Made by a program: the position numbers and the translations under genes | In this document: in pieces, positions 12,220 through 27,200 of the stretch | How the letters are laid out: every line of letters starts with the position of its first letter | Position numbering within the stretch: position 1 is the first letter of the stretch | NCBI GenBank assembly: GCA_024449915.1 | Contig: JAMZAV010000051.1 | Coordinates: forward strand, 620,001-684,000 | Length of the DNA: 64,000 nt | Direction of reading: 5' to 3' | Source of the DNA: Sweltsa coloradensis | Taxonomy: Eukaryota > Arthropoda > Insecta > Plecoptera > Chloroperlidae | Notes under the pieces: generated by a model | Seen by the model: only the letters and a program-made list of their open reading frames with translations | Database searches by the model: none | What the model was told of the DNA's origin: nothing

Positions 12220-15200
12220 TTTGTTTTTCTGTCTGTTTGTTAACTCTCTACCAGGCAAACGGCATATCCGATCTTGATGAAAATTTGAGGGGACCTTCGA
12301 AATCTCTGAACTTAGAGGTGTATTGTTTTTGGGTACAATCGAAGAAATATTTCTCATGAATATCGTACTTTTACGATTTTTTTCGATTTTTAGTGCGATA
12401 TTTTCGTGACATTTGGGCCGATTCTGACCAAACGGGTGGGGTTACAACGTTCATATTATACATGGACATTAAGGTTATGGTGATGTAGTACCTTTTGAAA
12501 GAAAAAGTTGAAAAAGTTAGCCGGAATTCATAGAAATAAAGCTTTTAATATAAGTTTTTTGATTTGTATGCGATATTTTCGTGCCATTTGGGCCAATTCT
12601 GACCAAACGGGTGGGGCTACAACGTTCATATTATACATGGACATTAAGGTTATGGTGATAAAGTACCTTTTGAAAGAAAAAGTTGACAAATCACCCAGAA
12701 TCCATAGAAATAAAGCTTTTAATATAAGTTTTTAACGGTAAATAATAACAAATTGACAAGTAACAATAGAAACTTGACAACAATCACCTACAATGCGTGG
12801 GAAGCAAAACAAAGCAACAAAGCACTCGCAAAAGTAAAGATATCCCACGCAGACTAAAAACTTTAAAAAAGCTCATCCATCAACGCGGCGGGACTTGAGC
12901 GTTTTCCTAGTAACACCAACACGTCTTTCACCCGAATCAGCTTGACTACTACTGAGGCAAGCTGACTGTTTTCAGGGCTTCAGTGTTTATGTTATTGTAT
13001 GTTTATGTTTATGACTCATTCATGAGTCAGGTGGAACTTGCTGCGTAGCATCTATCCTGAATTTGCTGCTAAAACAAACCTTCCTTTTTGTTTGCATGCG
13101 ACAAGTGCCCGACTGTCCGCAGGCATGTCATAAAAAGGCCCATAACTGTGGGTCGAGTCTTTGCCCTGCTCATTGTAGTTGGTAAGGTTTGAAGGATTGG
13201 TGGTGTTGGGTGGGGGTGGGGAGGGAAAAGTGCCGACAACTTCATTTTCTCGTGGTTCCACCAGGACTGCTGCTGCTCGATATTTAGAAAAAAATAAAAA
13301 TTAAAAGTTTTGATTTGAATTGCTGTGAATGATTTACCAGTAGTATTGAGACAAGGGATTAAATATGTCAACTCGCCTGGAGACTTTTGTAACTCGCCAG
13401 TGGCGAGCTGGCGAGTGGACTTTTCGAGGGTTGTAACCCACACAGTCGGACTGAAACTCCAATTCTAAATAAATAATCGACGTGGCAAAATGTCCCTCAC
13501 AAACCGTTATATTAATATTAAGCTATTACTAGCTACCGGTAACTATTATCACTCACTAGCCTATTTGGAAGAGGCCGGGTAAAAATGTTGAAACTTAACT
13601 TAAAACTAATTTTAACTTAATTTTTCAATTTTCCGAATTTCGTGTTACAGGCCTAATTCTAAAATAATGAAAATATGTTGTTCCTATCTAACAAATAATG
13701 GAGATACTATTAACTCAAACTTGCAAATAAGCCTACTAGGGATGGGATTTGACCGGTCAAATTCAAATTTGGTCAATTGACTGGTCAATTGACGGTCAAA
13801 TGTAAAAAATCATAAATTTTATTTTATTAAATTATTAGTATTATTATTTTTTAAATGTTGTGGTGACAAAAGCTTTTTAATTTAAAAGCTTGTTAAATGC
13901 ATTAAGTGGCATATCATCATCGCCATCATCATCGTCGATGCTGTCATCAGTCCCTTTCTCCGATTCAGCTTCAGCTTACCCAGAAGCTATTATATTCTAT
14001 TTGTCTACTATAATTCATAATACAACTACATAATAAATAATAATTAAAATAAAATATTACCTAATTAAAACAATTTTGATTGAAAAAGAAAGAAAGGAAT
14101 GTTATTGTTTACATGGAAATTCAAATTCAAACATAAAAATTCAAATAATTTTAAGTTTTAAATGCAATATACACATGTTATCTTTAAGTCAATTGACTGG
14201 TCAATTGACATTGTGCAACCCTAAAGCTTACACACACGGACTACTACATTTAATTCAGTGGCTTCACAGTGCACATGATGAATATTGTCTTAGCAACCAA
14301 TTAAAAAAAAATTCCATCAGGCTTCCTTGTTTGGAGCCCAGCCTACAGACTGTCACTACTACGCCATCAGTCTTGCGTAGTTTCCATTGTTTAGTCTAGG
14401 TTACATTATGCACACTCTATCTAGGCATCTAGTGCTGGGTTTGGTGTCCAATTTTGTCAGCCATTCATCGTTTGTTATGGGGTCTTTGCCCAGGCTGTTA
14501 AAATACAGCATCACTGAGTATACCCAGCTGGCTTAGTGTGAGGTCACTTTTTAAAACTAAGTCTTTAGGTCTAGGCCTATAAAGTAGAGATGTCAAATGG
14601 GTAGGCTTACCCATTACCCACTTGCATGTATGTAGGTATGGTTCCAACATTCCAAGGTCTACTTCTCGCTTTGGTTAGTCGGGAAACACTCCCGTAGGTG
14701 TAATTGTTAATATTTTATACAATTCAGAAGTTAAAAATCTGTTCCGTCCGTGGTTTGAATCCAGGTCTCCCACATTCCAGGTAGGCGCCTTAGCCAACTA
14801 GCCCACCAAGACGGTAACTTTTTTTTAAACTTCTGAATTGTAGGTTGCAATAGGCCATGAATGGATGGCCTAAGACCCGGAGATCTGGGTTCGAATCCCA
14901 ATCTGGATGGATTTTTTTAACTTATGAATTGTTTGTATTAAATATTACCAATAGGCCTAGGTCTACGTCTATCTGTTACACGAACACGACTCAAACCGAA
15001 GACAAAATAATCTCATTACAGAACGCATTTCAATACATTGGCCTTTATTGAGGTTTGTGAGTCGTTGCCACAAAATTTAACCTCTTTGTAGCCTAGCTGC
15101 AGTTGGTGTTATTAATTAGTGTTCACTGCATGTGGATTGTTAGAAACTATTTGGAGAATTGCTGTGCTTAGTCCATTTGCAGATGTATGACAAGAAAACT

Positions 15201-18200
15201 TACAATATATGCCTAGGCCTACCTGGGCAGCTCGGGTGATGAGGGAGGTGTTATTTACTATCTGGCGAGGGTTCCCAGCTGTAGAAACATGTCCGGATGT
15301 GGAGACATTCCTACTAGAGGGCTACAGGCCATGCCTCCCTTGCCTCCCTTGCCTGGTCTTTCCATTGAGCTCAGCTTGTGGCTACACTTGCCTGTGTAGT
15401 TCCAAGTAACTTAGTAGGCTACCCGGTATAACAGATCGTGCAATGCCAAAACAAAGCAATGAGTCTTGGTTGGACCCAATATATATTAACTACGCACCCA
15501 GGGTTAAGCAAGAGTCAATCACTTGCTTTTAAGTTACCATCCAACCATGTTTGCAGACCAGTGGTAATTTTTGCTATACCGTAGGCCTAATCGGCCTCAA
15601 CTATCACATTTACTTGCGTTATTCAAGAGTTCTGACGCAGGTTGGTAGTTGGTGGTAGAAGCCTTCAACATTTCATGTGTTTCCGCCTAATTTGCAAACC
15701 CGTGTTAAACACGAGTAATGTGTATTGTGTCTTAGGCCTAGGCCAATTTCAAATTCAAGATGACAGAATGAGAAGGGTGAATTTTAAACTAAGTTTTTTC
15801 TGTTCTTTACTAGATGATGTCAAGCGACAAAGATTTTCGCTTCATGGCAACCAATGACCTGATGACCGAGCTTCAGAAAGACAGCATCAAGCTCGATGAC
15901 GATTCAGAGCGTAAAGTTGTTAAGATGCTTCTTCGCCTGCTTGAAGACAAAAACGGAGAAGTTCAAAACCTTGCCGTCAGATGGTAAGTTAATTACATCC
16001 TAACCTAGTACACCGGCAAGCACATAATTACCAAATAGGCCTATTTATTTGGTCAGAGGGGTGATGGAGGGTTAAAATCAATTTCTTGACTTGAATATCT
16101 CAGAACAATCTAGCGGCCTTCCATGTGTATTTTGTCATTTTATAGACCTAGGTAGGTACCTTTGTGATACTTGTTTTACATGTTCTATGCTGAAGGAGAT
16201 TGGGACATGGGCCTAGGCCTACACTGCCATTACCAATTTCTGTGCTTTTTCCATTTTCTTTTGGTCTAGATGCTAACTATGCTTGACTTATTAGGCCTAC
16301 CTCGATTTGATTTTTTCCTATTTGTTTTGGTTCACTTTCAGCTTGGGGCCACTTGTTACAAAAGTGAAAGAGTACCAAGTAGAGACCATCGTGGACTCTT
16401 TATGTACAAATATGGTCTCTGGTAATGAACAACTTCGAGATATCTCAAGCATTGGGCTGAAGACTGTCATTAGCGAGCTGCCTAATGCGTCAAGTGCTCT
16501 GGCAGCCAATGTCTGCAAGCGGGTAACTGGCAAACTCAGGTATAAAACAAATACGATATGCCCAACATTGTTGAAGTAGTAGTAGTAACGTGGTCGATGG
16601 CAGGTGTAATATTGTTTTTTTTGTTTCAGTTGTGCCATAGAAAAGCAGGATGACGTGTCTGTGCAACTTGAGACACTTGATATACTGTCTGATCTACTTT
16701 CGCGTTTCGGAGTGCTCTTAGTCTCTTTTCATTCTACTATCTTGACGGCGTTGCTGCCTCAATTAGCCTCCCAGCGTCAGGCAGTTCGCAAGCGGTAAGT
16801 AGGCCCTCCTTCCTAGATATTAGATGAATAGAAACTCTTCAAAGTAAATTGTGCCTAGATGGCAATTGTAATTTCTATATATCTGTTGGATTAAATCATA
16901 GGGCTGTGTGAGCAGCTATTTTAAAATTCGAGCAAGATCAAGCAGAAATGAGAATTCCTGCTTGAATTTCGAGCGAGATTCGAGATCGAGCGAGATTGAG
17001 CAAAATTCGAGATCGAGCGAGATCAAGCAAATATCGAGATTGAGCGATCAACATATTGCAAAAAATGTTTTAAAAATCTCCATCATTACATTACATACAA
17101 TTACATTTTCCGTGTGTAAGCTCAAAACGAGGCATTTTGGAAAAGCCATCTCCAGAAGTAGGTAGGTCTAGGTTACCTGGCTTATCTCATACAATAATAA
17201 TATTACAAGTATCAAATACAGCGCATCTTGTCATAAATGTCCAGGGATTCTTCTGATGTATTTTTAATCATGTGGGAAAAACGTTTTAGGGGTAGGCCTA
17301 GATCTAGGGCCTAGGGTAACCTAACCAACCCACAATAACATCACTTTCCGTCGAAAAATCATAATAAGATCGATCAAATTACCCGGTAATGCAACTTTCA
17401 TAGCCAAACCTGAAGACAACACATCAAAATCAACATTAATAATGGTTTCTTATGATCTTAAACTGTTAAAAAAATACGCGTCTTGGTTAGGTTGCCCTAG
17501 TTTATTGTTGATGCTGGTGGATTTTCTTCAGGTGAAAAAGATTATGACATCGACGAGTAATTTTATCGATCTACAAATGAGTTTTCATCGGAAAGTAACG
17601 GTCCAAATGTATCCCGTAAGCAGTCCGAGCTAGCCTAGCCCTAGGCTCCAGTCGATTTTGATGTATTGTCTTCAGGTTTGGCTATGAAAGTGACATTGCT
17701 GCTTTATTTCATCAATCTTATGATTTTTCATCGGGAAGTAATGGTGATATTGACGGTAGGCCTACAAGTGTAGTATCCCGTAAGCCTAGGACTAGGACTA
17801 GGGCAACCTAACCAAGACGCGTATTTTTTTAACAGTTTAAGATCATAAGAAACCATTATTAATGTTGATTTTGATGTGTTGTCTTCAGGTTTGGCTATGA
17901 AAGTTGCATTGCCGCTTAATTTGATCGATCTTCTTATGATTTTTCGTCGGAAAGTGATGTTATTGTTGGTTGGTTAGGTTAGCCTAGGCCCTAGATCTAG
18001 GCCTACCCCTAAAACGTTTTCCCCACATGATTAATAACTATTTCTTGCTATCTCAAGTGTCCAGAAAGTACGCGTCGCGTCAAGAAAAATCCGCCATTTT
18101 AAGATTTTGCGAGCTCTAAAAGTCGATTTATCGAAAATTAATCGCTGGCGAGCAATTTCGACTTCTCGATAACGACATACGAGACTCGAGACTCGCCTTT

Positions 18201-21200
18201 TCGAGACTCGAATGTTCCGAGATTATTACGGAGCACATCGAGCGAGCGTCGAGCAGACAACCCTGCTCGAGCTCCTCTCGTAATTTCGAGTCTTGCACAG
18301 CCCTATTAAATCAATTTGAGGACAAACGTCCCAAATTATGGACCTAGGGTTAGGCCTAGTTACTTTAAATGTTGGATCAGATTATAATCAACTTACCTTG
18401 CAGGAGTGTTGTTTGGTGCTACTGCTGTCGTTATGCCTAATGTTTCATTTTAGGCTATAGCAGTTAAAAATTAAAATCAATGCATGTGTGGTAGCCTGGT
18501 AGGCCTAGTCCACTGGAATTTCAATACTGTTAAATGTTTAAATCAACTGCTGATTCTAGTTACAATTGGATGAGTTCCTGTGTATATATATATGTATCTA
18601 TATATTTCATTTTCAAAGTTTGGGCGTGGTTCAGTCACAACACGCCTATTATCAGGAAGTAGTTAAGTCTTATTTCGAGGTGCATATGCTTAGGGTTACC
18701 AACTTGGGTCAACTAGAATTCCGGACAAATCTCGAATTTTAGTGGGCACACAAGGGGTCTGGGCCGCCGGAGGCGAAATTTTTTTGGACCCTTTTAACCT
18801 TCAAAACAGCCGGATACGTAATTTAAAGATTCAATGACTTGGATTATCCCAAGTTTTAATCTTCTTTTTGGAGGCGAATTGCCTACCAGTTCCATTTCAC
18901 GATGCAACAATCCGACAGAAAGCACAGGAAAATCGCTCACTTGTACGTTCAGTGCCGACACGTCTGGCCACGGTCGCTAAACAAACGGACTAATACTAAA
19001 CTGAAATCTCATGTTGTAGCGCCTGCGCCTCGCCAAGTGCGCATACAATACAAAGGGGTTGGGGAGGGGTAGTGGGACAGGGCAGTCACGAGCACGACTA
19101 GCTAGGAGTAGGACTACGGAAAGGCGGCTACATGAAAGAAACTAACTTTTATTTCAAATTACCAAACCAACTGATGTACCAACTTTAGAGAGAAAAAACA
19201 CTAATTCACTGCAATACTCTAAAATTCAATAAAATGTAGTACAAATATGACTTTTTCACAAATTCCGGACAAAGTGCCGTCCGGAATGAGGCAATTCCTC
19301 TTTCCGGACAAAGGCATCAAAATCAGGACTGTCCGGAGAAATTCCGGACGGTTGGCAACCCTACATATATATGCTAGCGGTAGCTAGCCTGTTTTTTTTT
19401 TTTTTTTATTATTATTATTATTAACATGAGAACACATACAGTCATATTATTCCATTTGGTTTGCTTTTGTTGTATGCTATTCTTGCACAGTTTGTCAGTT
19501 TCAATTAGTATTAGATTTTTATGGGTAATTTTAGATAGCTAAAGTACCTATTTGGACTAAGCCTAGTACTGTACTTAGGTAGGCTTATTCTTTTAATAAT
19601 TCACCAAAAATGAGACCTTTTGAATCACTTTGAACAGCCAGACTTGACCTTTCAGTAAATAATAATGTAAAATACCACTTTAAAGATATTTCATAAAGTT
19701 GGGGTCATACTCTAAGCTTAGGCCTACCATTACAGTTCAGCCTAGTTTTATTTCAAATTATGTACCTCATCTTATCTTAGAACAGTGCTTACTTTGATTG
19801 TGAAAGGAGATCTTACCCACTACAATACTATCAGTGCCAGTGATGATTTTGTTTCAAATACTGAAGGAGGTAGGGCTTATAAAACCTTCGTATCTAGCTT
19901 CAAGCAATCCCACGTTTTCTGTTCCAGGTCCATCGTCGCACTGAGCCACTTGGTGATGTCTTGCAACCAAGTGTTGTATTCGAAACTTATCGACTTCCTT
20001 CTTGAAGGACTGGTCCGAGACCTCCAGCTTATTAATAGGCGCACTTACGTGCAGTGCATTGCGTCGATCTGGTGAGCAACCTAACTTAACTAATTGTCGC
20101 TATGAAAATGGAAGAGTTTAAGTTGTCGGTAATAATTTTGCTTTTTAATAGTGTATATCGTTAATCAGATAATGCAGTGTCCTTATTATATATGTATCTA
20201 TTTGGTGTTGATGTCACTGCATGGTTCACTGTTACCTAGTGACACATGGTAAAAAATATTGTAATGAGTTTTTTGGACTGTAGGCCCTACACTGCACTTG
20301 TAAATAAAAAAAGATTAGAATGAAACAATACTTCGACGACTTTTCAGTCGTCTTCCACAGGTTTTTACTTCTTACAATTGAATATTGTTTTGTTCTATAT
20401 CTTTTTATTTATTTACAAGTGCAGTGTACAGTCCAAATAACTAATTACATTACCGTATTTACTCACTTATAGGCCGCCCTCGAGTAAAGGCCGCTCCCTT
20501 ATTTTGACCACTCAGATTTGAAAGATTTGGATATAAATACTACGTATTGATAAATGGCTTTGACATAATGGCCGCACCCCACTTTTTGAACTTGACAATT
20601 TCAAATATACCCAAGGCCTATACTCGCATAAATACAGTATTAACCTCACGTGCTCTAAAAGTTTTATTATTATAATAAACAATAATCTCTAATTAAATGA
20701 AATGAAAATAAATGTTGAACAATTTTTGTAGTGCTAAAGGCTACTTCTTACATACTGATTTTTTTGGGGTCCTAGATAAGCTTATCCAGATTGTAGGCCT
20801 ATAGTAGATAGAGGTTAAGTTTCCTCCCAAACTAAATTCATATTAGTCTTCATGTCTCATTTTGACAACTGCAAATTTCTTGGAAGCTTCTTCTCTTCTT
20901 TTCACGTCCGCATTTTTGGCTTACTGGGCCATCATGCATGTAAGCTGTAAATGCACAAACATGCCAGCGCTTACATCACAAGTTATTTTATTGCCTTTTC
21001 TAGACCCAAATCTAGGTCACAGGCCCTACCTACAAGTTACAGTGGAAACTTGCAATATTCATAGATTTATCAAAATTTGTAATCAATGATTAGGACTATA
21101 TTTTTGAGTTGATCGTAAATAGGGCATTTACATTGTTTCCTGTTTTTCATATGTATTAGCCGCCAAGCTGGCCACCGCTTTGGGGAGCACATTGAGCGAG

Positions 21201-24200
21201 TGATGCCCTTGATCGTGTCCTACAGTAAACAAGAAGATGATGAGTTGACGGAATTCTGTCTTCAGGCATTTGAAGCATTCATACAGCGATGCCCGAAGGA
21301 AGTTACTCCTCATGTCCAAAAGGTATTGAAATCACCCTTTGTTAATATAGGGCCTATGGTATATGGTGATCTTTGATCTCAAAAAGCTAGAATCTCCTTT
21401 CAGTACAATTGCATACCGGCCCTAGAGCAACAGATTGAATAGTGTTGCCATTTGATAATCGAATTTCTTGAATCTTGGCCTAGATCCTGTCAGAAACAAA
21501 TTTAAGGAAACAAAGCCTAGGCCTATATGAGTAGGCCTAGCCTAGTGACACTAAGGTACTAAGGTAGCAAGGCAGCCTAGCTAGCTGGGATTTGTTTAGT
21601 TTCAGGGCCATTGGAGAGTTTCCATCGTAATTTAAGACTTATACCGCCTATTTCGATATTGTTAAATGCAACCTTAATGAATAGGCAGCCCTGTATCAAG
21701 GGAAATGAGATGGACAGCCTGTCAGGAAGGTGATACGTAGTGAGATGTGCAAGAAGTAGACCATATTTCAGACATAACAACAAACATAGGCCTATATCTA
21801 AATATTTCTAACTAAATAGACTGTTGAAGATCTAGATAATGGTGTTGTACTGTATGCTGTTGTTATGAAATAGTGTAGGTATTTATCTAAACTTCAAAGT
21901 CCACTTGTTTGTGTCCAGATTGTGACTTTGTCCTTGGACTTCATCGAGCACGACCCGAACTACAACTACGATGATGGAGATGATGCCGATGGATTGATGG
22001 AAACAGAAGAGACGGATGACGATGATAATGATGAGTACTCGGACGATGATGACATGAGCTGGAAGGTTCGCCGCTCTGCGGCCAAATGCCTCGAAGCTAC
22101 TATCAATACGAGGATTGAATTACTTATCGAGTTTTACAAGGTCGTCTCCCCAGCTCTTATCAAGCGCTTCAAAGGTAGGCCTAACTACAACTGTCACGTG
22201 TTTTTAATTTCGTGCATGTTTGTGTAACTCCAAAAGCTCAAATTGTTCCATTAGGCCCTAACATCTCAATATCTCTACATTATTACAAATGTTGCTGTAA
22301 AACTAGGCATAGATAAATACTGTCCTTGAGGTCTAAGTAGCTTCTTACAAGGAATGCACCAATGCTGATACGATGCCTTAAGGCCTAAGCTTATGTTCCC
22401 GTTTAAAAAGTCTATCTAGAGCCTGATTTTGTGATATAGGCCTAAGAAATGAACTACTACATAACCAATGAATGTCATACAAAAATGAAGTGTAGGCCTA
22501 GGCTAGGGGCTTGAGATGTATAGTTTGGGGCCAAGGCTGTGCTGTCCCATAGATGCTTGTACTGCTGTTTCGTTTTGATTTCATTCTTTGTATTTGTTCC
22601 ATATTTGATATAACCTGTTCCTTGTAGCGGTGTGCGAAGCTTCGAAATTATCGAATCCGAATCGAATCTTTTAGTATTCGAATTCGATTCGTTGGTCGAA
22701 TCCGAAATGGTAAAAATTCGAAGTATTCGAAAATTTGAATCCGGCGCCAAACTCCCAAGAAACACGCAAATAAATCGATAGGTCGATTTTATAGTTTGCA
22801 ATCGATCACGTGATAACATGACCGCCGCGTACGTAAACGAAGAATTTCCGTTCGCATCTTGTTAAAGAAAACGCGATGTTTTTCTCGCACATAGCATTCG
22901 AAAAACAACAGGTGCTCTCTCCTCTCTTCTCTCTTGACGATGCTGGCAGGCTGCCTGCAACCGTTGCGCAAGCGGACGGCGCAGCGCGCTCTGTCTCTCT
23001 CACTCACGCGAGCCCTAGCCGGCCGGCTGCCAGCTCAGATGACAGGCGGGCGCCGTGTTTACGTCAGTCAGTCTCCCTTCACATAGCAATGCGTTTGCAT
23101 TATGTGAACGATGTCCATCTCCGAACTCGTACGTAATAATAAGTGTGGGTCTATGAAATGGCCAGCGGATACAATAAATGTTACGTTTTGGCCTACTACA
23201 GTAGAACCTCGTTAATTCGAAAATCAAGGGACCTCAAAATTGCCAATTCGAATTATCCAAATTCGAATTATCTATCCATACAAATTTTCAATTTTTTTTT
23301 TTTTTTAAATTCAATTTTTATGTTTTTCCTCACCTTATGCTTTTAAAAAAATAGTGGGGGACAAGACTTATTAAAATAAATTGTTTATACATTGAGTCTT
23401 TATTGTCTGCTACGTAAATAGTATGTAAACAAAGGCCCTGATACTTACCTTCCTATGACATGGAAATAAAGCAATCAAATGATTCCACTCCATACACTCG
23501 ACTGAACCTGCAATACCTCGTCAAAAACGCTTTGATTACATAAGATTGTAACAGAGCACTCAAGTGGTTCATTCATAAATTACGTATGTCGAGCCAGTGG
23601 GAGGACGGGCTGGTCTGGCTCTGCACGGACCGACGCGGCGGCTGAGCACGGACAGTGCTGATAGCTGTGATGGTCGGGTGGGGTGGGGAGGGGGGAAGGC
23701 CAGGCTAGGGCCAGGCTGACAAGACGAGACGTTATTATAACTTACACTTCCACTTTTTAATAGGTGGTTAGAAGAAAATATTTAGGTTAACATTGGACCA
23801 GTTACAAACTTACAATAATATTATAAGACATCCTGAACTACGAGAAATGTTGATCATTTATGGAATATTATATGATTTGGAAAAGTGACAACTTTGATAA
23901 TAAAAACTTGAAAATGTCACTTGTTTACCATTTTGTTGGACAATGTGTAGGCCGGGCTACATTTTAACACTTTGTAAAAAAGTCGCCGATCTTAGATTGC
24001 TTAAAAACGGGGGCGTATTTTTCCGCTGCATACAAGGAAAGTTTTTCAAATGACGCAATGCAGTCTATGGGTATGTCGCCAGTCGACGAAATCAATTGAT
24101 GGATTGTTTGAATAGCTTTTAGAGCCTCTTCTTTCGGAGGAGGCAACACTTCTTCATCATCATCTTCGCCATCCGAATCACTACTTTCCACTTCAACACT

Positions 24201-27200
24201 GCAGCTCGGCTCGTCGGGGATAGGCGTAGGCTCGTAAACAGCCGAAGTTAACACGTCGTTATCAAAGTTAGTGAAGTAATCTAAGCTGACACCTTTCATC
24301 AGGAGAAGATAATCGGCGTCGTTAACCAAACTCCGAACCATCATCCGAAAAATCGCCGTCCCCAACTTGGCCGTCCCCATCATGACTTCCCAAACACCGC
24401 CGTTCCCAAAATCAACTTCCTCAACTTCGCCGTCTCCAACGTCACCGTCCCTATCATCGACTTCCCAGACATCGCCCTCCCGACATCGCCTCCCCGACGA
24501 CTTCCCATACACTGTGGTTCCCAACGTCAACGTCCTCGAGATCGGCGTCTTCAGAATCATCTAGGCCTGGGATAGGCTCCGGCGCATTGGGGTTAGAACA
24601 ATTCCCCCCTTCCTAAAACAATTAGCAATTGTTTTTGGGGTTACTTTTCCCCATGAAATGGCGATGGCTCTAATAGCGTCGAGCACTGTCCACTTTTCAA
24701 TTTCATCAACTGTGCGGCCAATCTTTATTTGTCTGGTATATGATCGCAAAAGCTGCCGGCGGAAATGATGTTTTAGATTTTGAATGATGCCTTGATCTAA
24801 AGGCTGGAGTACGCTGGTGGTATTCGGTGGGAAGAACAGTATCTCAACATTTGGTGTTGCCAGTTCAGGAATGTTGTGCGCTGAACAGTTGTCGAGCGTC
24901 AGTAACACGTGCCGGTCTTGACAGGCCATGCGCCTCTGTAACCTACCGTATTGTTCCGAATATAGCACGACCTCGAATATAACACGACCCCCAATTTTTC
25001 AGAATCATTTCAAGAAAAAAGAAAAAAAATCAAAGAAAATTAAAATGTACATGAAACACTTGCAACAAAACATTTTGAACAATGTTAGGGCCTAGGCCTA
25101 TGGTTTTTAACAGGGTAGGGCCAAGGACAAGCTCACATGTCAACCACAGTTCACCAGTCTGATTCCTGGTCTTCATTGTTTACGTCGTAGGCCTAGGCCT
25201 AGCTCCTTCGCAATCCCTTGCTGATTTGTAAGGCAGAGGAACCTTTCTTTTCCACGCGATCAGCAGTCTTCATTTGTTCATCTTGAGCCATTTCATCTTC
25301 TCCTTCATCACTCATTATTACGTTACGTAGATTCTTAGCAACGTAGATAGACAACCCCGACGAACAAAATCTATGTAGGTCAAGCTAGGTCACGATGTGA
25401 TCACGGCCGAGGATTCTGACGACTAGCAGACAGTTTCGCCCAAGGTTCGGCCGAGTTCAGTTCAGTGGCATCGAGTGGGTGGGCGGGGCGAAGCGCAGCA
25501 GACGATGCGCTGGAGTTGTATAGAGGCGTGGCCTATGTTCAGGCGCTATTTCAAATGCAAGCGCGCGGAAATAACGCGAGTGCTGTTTTTGAGATTGTAT
25601 TTTCGGAAAAAAACATCGCGCTATATTCGGAACAATACATTAGCCAATCACGAAAAACCCTACCTGTCATCCACGCCTTGTTGTTCCAGTCATAAGTGAC
25701 AGTCAGATCAGATAGTGCCAAGCCTTTGAAACAGCGTGGCTTACCAAACTTGCCTAGAACCAAAGGTTTCATTTTCTCTGAGCCGTCTCAGTGTTCTCCC
25801 CAGGCCCGCCCTGCCGCCCGGCAATAAAAATTTTGAAAAAAAAAAAAATTGAAAAAAAAAATTTGATTTTTTTTTTTTGAATTTTATTTTTTGCTAAACG
25901 ATTTGCGAATTTAATAAACTAACCGTCCACTAAACGTTTAAACGTCCCATCCCTAAACTGCAGCACAGATTGTACACAACATCGTGGAGGCTAATCTCGC
26001 TGATCGCTATAGAACCCGACAAGGAATGCATTTGAACGAAACTCATAAGTTGGCAAAATGGCAATCATCGCTATGATCTTGAACATTAACTGCACACAAG
26101 GAGCACACACAAGTGAACAATTTTAGCAATTTTCTAAGTTTATTGATTGCTAGGACAAATTTTAAAGTAATAAAAATGAAGTCATCAAATATAACAATGT
26201 TTCAAGTTGTAGTAATTGTAAACCTAGCCTACAAATCTTAGATAATAACCACTTAGAAAGAATAACATCATCACCTTTATACGGGCCTATTGTATTAGCA
26301 ATAGGACTTCAGTTTTCACATAGCCTACATTACAAAGGAGAAAATAGACTTAGACTATGATTTCAATCAAATTTGAAATGTTTATAGGCCTACTTCATAC
26401 CACTAAACCAACACAAGTAAGCTACTTTAAAAGGGCTTCGAAAACCTCTAAAACTCACCAAATCGAATCTAGGATCTCAAATTTTTTCCGGGGGCAAGCC
26501 CCGGACCCCCACTATTTTTGACCCTACCCGCGAGTACCCGGCAATGTTTATGAAATACCCAGTGAACATTTTTTTCTGGGGAGAACACTGCGTCTAAATT
26601 CACACAGAGTGCTACGGTCAACCTCTCCTTGCTGCGTTTTGTTCCATGGCATTTCTCCCCTTTTATAGCCAAGGATCTTTCGGGCATCATATTGTAAAAA
26701 ACAGCGCTCTCGTCCATATTAAATATGTTTTGCGCACTGTATTTGTCAAATATGTGCTGGTGGTCTTCAATCCATGTTGACACTTCATTCTGGTCCACCC
26801 TTTGAGCCTCGCCGCAAACGGCAAGGCAGACGATATTGAATCTTTTTTTAAATCGATCAAGCCACCCACTTGACGCCGCAAAATCATCGATATTTAATTG
26901 CAAGGCGATTTCACGGGCTTGTTCCACTAGCATTGGACCAGATAGATGGATGTTTGAACTACGCACCTGCGTAAAATACTCGAAGAGTTGTAATTCCAGC
27001 TGTTCATGTTTCGCCGGACGTAGCATCTGCCTTTTACATCCACTACCACCACACTTGATGAAGGCGTCTTCTATTTTGTCCCTATTTTTTATAATCGTAG
27101 ATAAAGTCGAATTAGGAATTCCATACTTTAGGGCTAACGCACCTTTCTTCTCCTCCTTTTTGTCAATGTCTTTTAAAAGTTTAGCTTTTTCCGCAATAGT

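Larger units (their letters stand above)
11753..13433. mobile_element. TIR element O (CTCGCC-motif family), interrupted by H3
   Basis: Perfect 13-bp inverted ends CAACCCTCGAAAA ... TTTTCGAGGGTTG and a perfect 8-bp target duplication TAACCCAC (11745-11752, 13434-13441). The motif ACTCGCC or GGCGAGT recurs inside both ends. The Helentron-like element H3 lies inside. hAT-type by duplication length. Confidence 0.85.

Noticed and set aside
12025..12359. Lys-rich or Phe-rich frames
   Set aside because: Translation of a long homopolymer run in H3.
24367..24564. + strand Pro/Ser/Thr-rich frame
   Set aside because: Antisense shadow of the repetitive Tigger C-terminal region.
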